From NCBI RefSeq assembly GCF_024362695.1, contig NC_065415.1, positions 13,681,438-13,745,437 on the forward strand: a DNA stretch of 64,000 bases, read 5' to 3'. The stretch's first letter is position 1. Every line of letters starts with the position of its first letter. The DNA comes from Pectinophora gossypiella. Its lineage: Eukaryota; Arthropoda; Insecta; Lepidoptera; Gelechiidae. The notes below the pieces were generated by a model. That model saw nothing but the letters and a program-made list of their open reading frames with translations. It made no database searches and had not been told where the DNA came from. The translations under genes were made by a program, and so were the position numbers. Shown here in pieces: positions 63,981-64,000 of the stretch.

Positions 63981-64000
63981 ACATAGTAATACTTTTTTGT

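Noticed and set aside
1..64000. A novel defence, metabolic or symbiotic gene system
   Set aside because: No cluster of intact coding genes exists in the window; all multi-copy signals resolve into mobile-element families or tandem repeats.

Overview
The window reads as nuclear DNA of a moth or butterfly (Lepidoptera). It is AT-rich, has long gene-free stretches, and is packed with tRNA-headed SINEs, 5'-truncated LINE ends (several ending in GAT repeats), fold-back MITEs, two Helitrons and a hAT element. These are repeat types familiar from lepidopteran genomes. Nothing prokaryotic, organellar or viral was recognised. The species cannot be named from this sequence.

Only one host coding segment is convincing: the first coding exon of a secreted spondin-domain protein on the minus strand (17623-17821). 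It has a signal peptide, the start of a Spondin_N domain and a strong splice donor. No later exon was recognised in the 17.6 kb downstream, so intron 1 is long or the rest lies outside. About 200 bp upstream of its start codon sits a hAT transposon (18027-19687) with 15-bp inverted ends and an intact 8-bp target duplication. It carries a broken transposase, and inside it a fold-back element (18217-18582) is itself split by a Helitron (18276-18483).

Family names used below are local labels. SINE-A has a tRNA-like head CTCCGTGGTCCAGTGG and ends CACAACCCACACGATAGAA. SINE-B has head CGTGGTCTAGTGGTTAGAG and tail CCCAGCAGTGGGACGTATA. SINE-C has head GAGCTCGGTGGCGCAGCGG and tail CCAGCAGTGGGGACG plus GAT repeats. 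A, B and C share a central core (CCGTGCTTCGGAAGGCACGT). SINE-D has head GTAGCCTAGTTGGTAGAAC and no such core. LINE-E ends GGCCAAGTAG...GTCACGTAAAA. RTE-1 is a retrotransposon end reading ...GGCCTATGCCCAGCAGTGGG plus GAT repeats. LINE-F has the protein end MEQIKxKVNVxSYKEVKE...WRMLHRQERxS. LINE-I ends EEAREVCQDRSKWNSIVSAY. LINE-H is a CR1/Jockey-like end with an AATAAATGATTCT tail. Repeat G is an about 200-bp unit containing CACCTCACCGAGC on its minus strand. J and K are shorter unclassified repeats. MITE-1 to MITE-8 are fold-back elements.

Layout: 1-7.2 kb holds LINE ends, a LINE-E inside repeat G, and a MITE-1 cluster. 8.6-9.5 kb is a 0.93-kb fold-back element. 13.1-14.4 kb has an RTE-1 reverse-transcriptase end and a SINE-A enlarged by a 65-bp minisatellite. 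17.6-19.7 kb is the spondin exon and nested hAT. 20-30 kb has full SINE-A and SINE-C copies with target duplications and a second Helitron. 30.8-31.2 kb is a 19-unit 15-bp tandem array. 32-39 kb has MITEs and SINE-B. 39.5-47.6 kb is repeat-poorer, with a possible promoter near 47.5 kb. 48-64 kb is again dense in SINEs and reverse-transcriptase ends. The elements do not form a pathway. The window is best read as a host 5' gene region in a graveyard of mobile DNA. No new defence or metabolic system was found; the items most worth checking are the nested hAT at the spondin promoter, the two tandem arrays and the shared SINE core.
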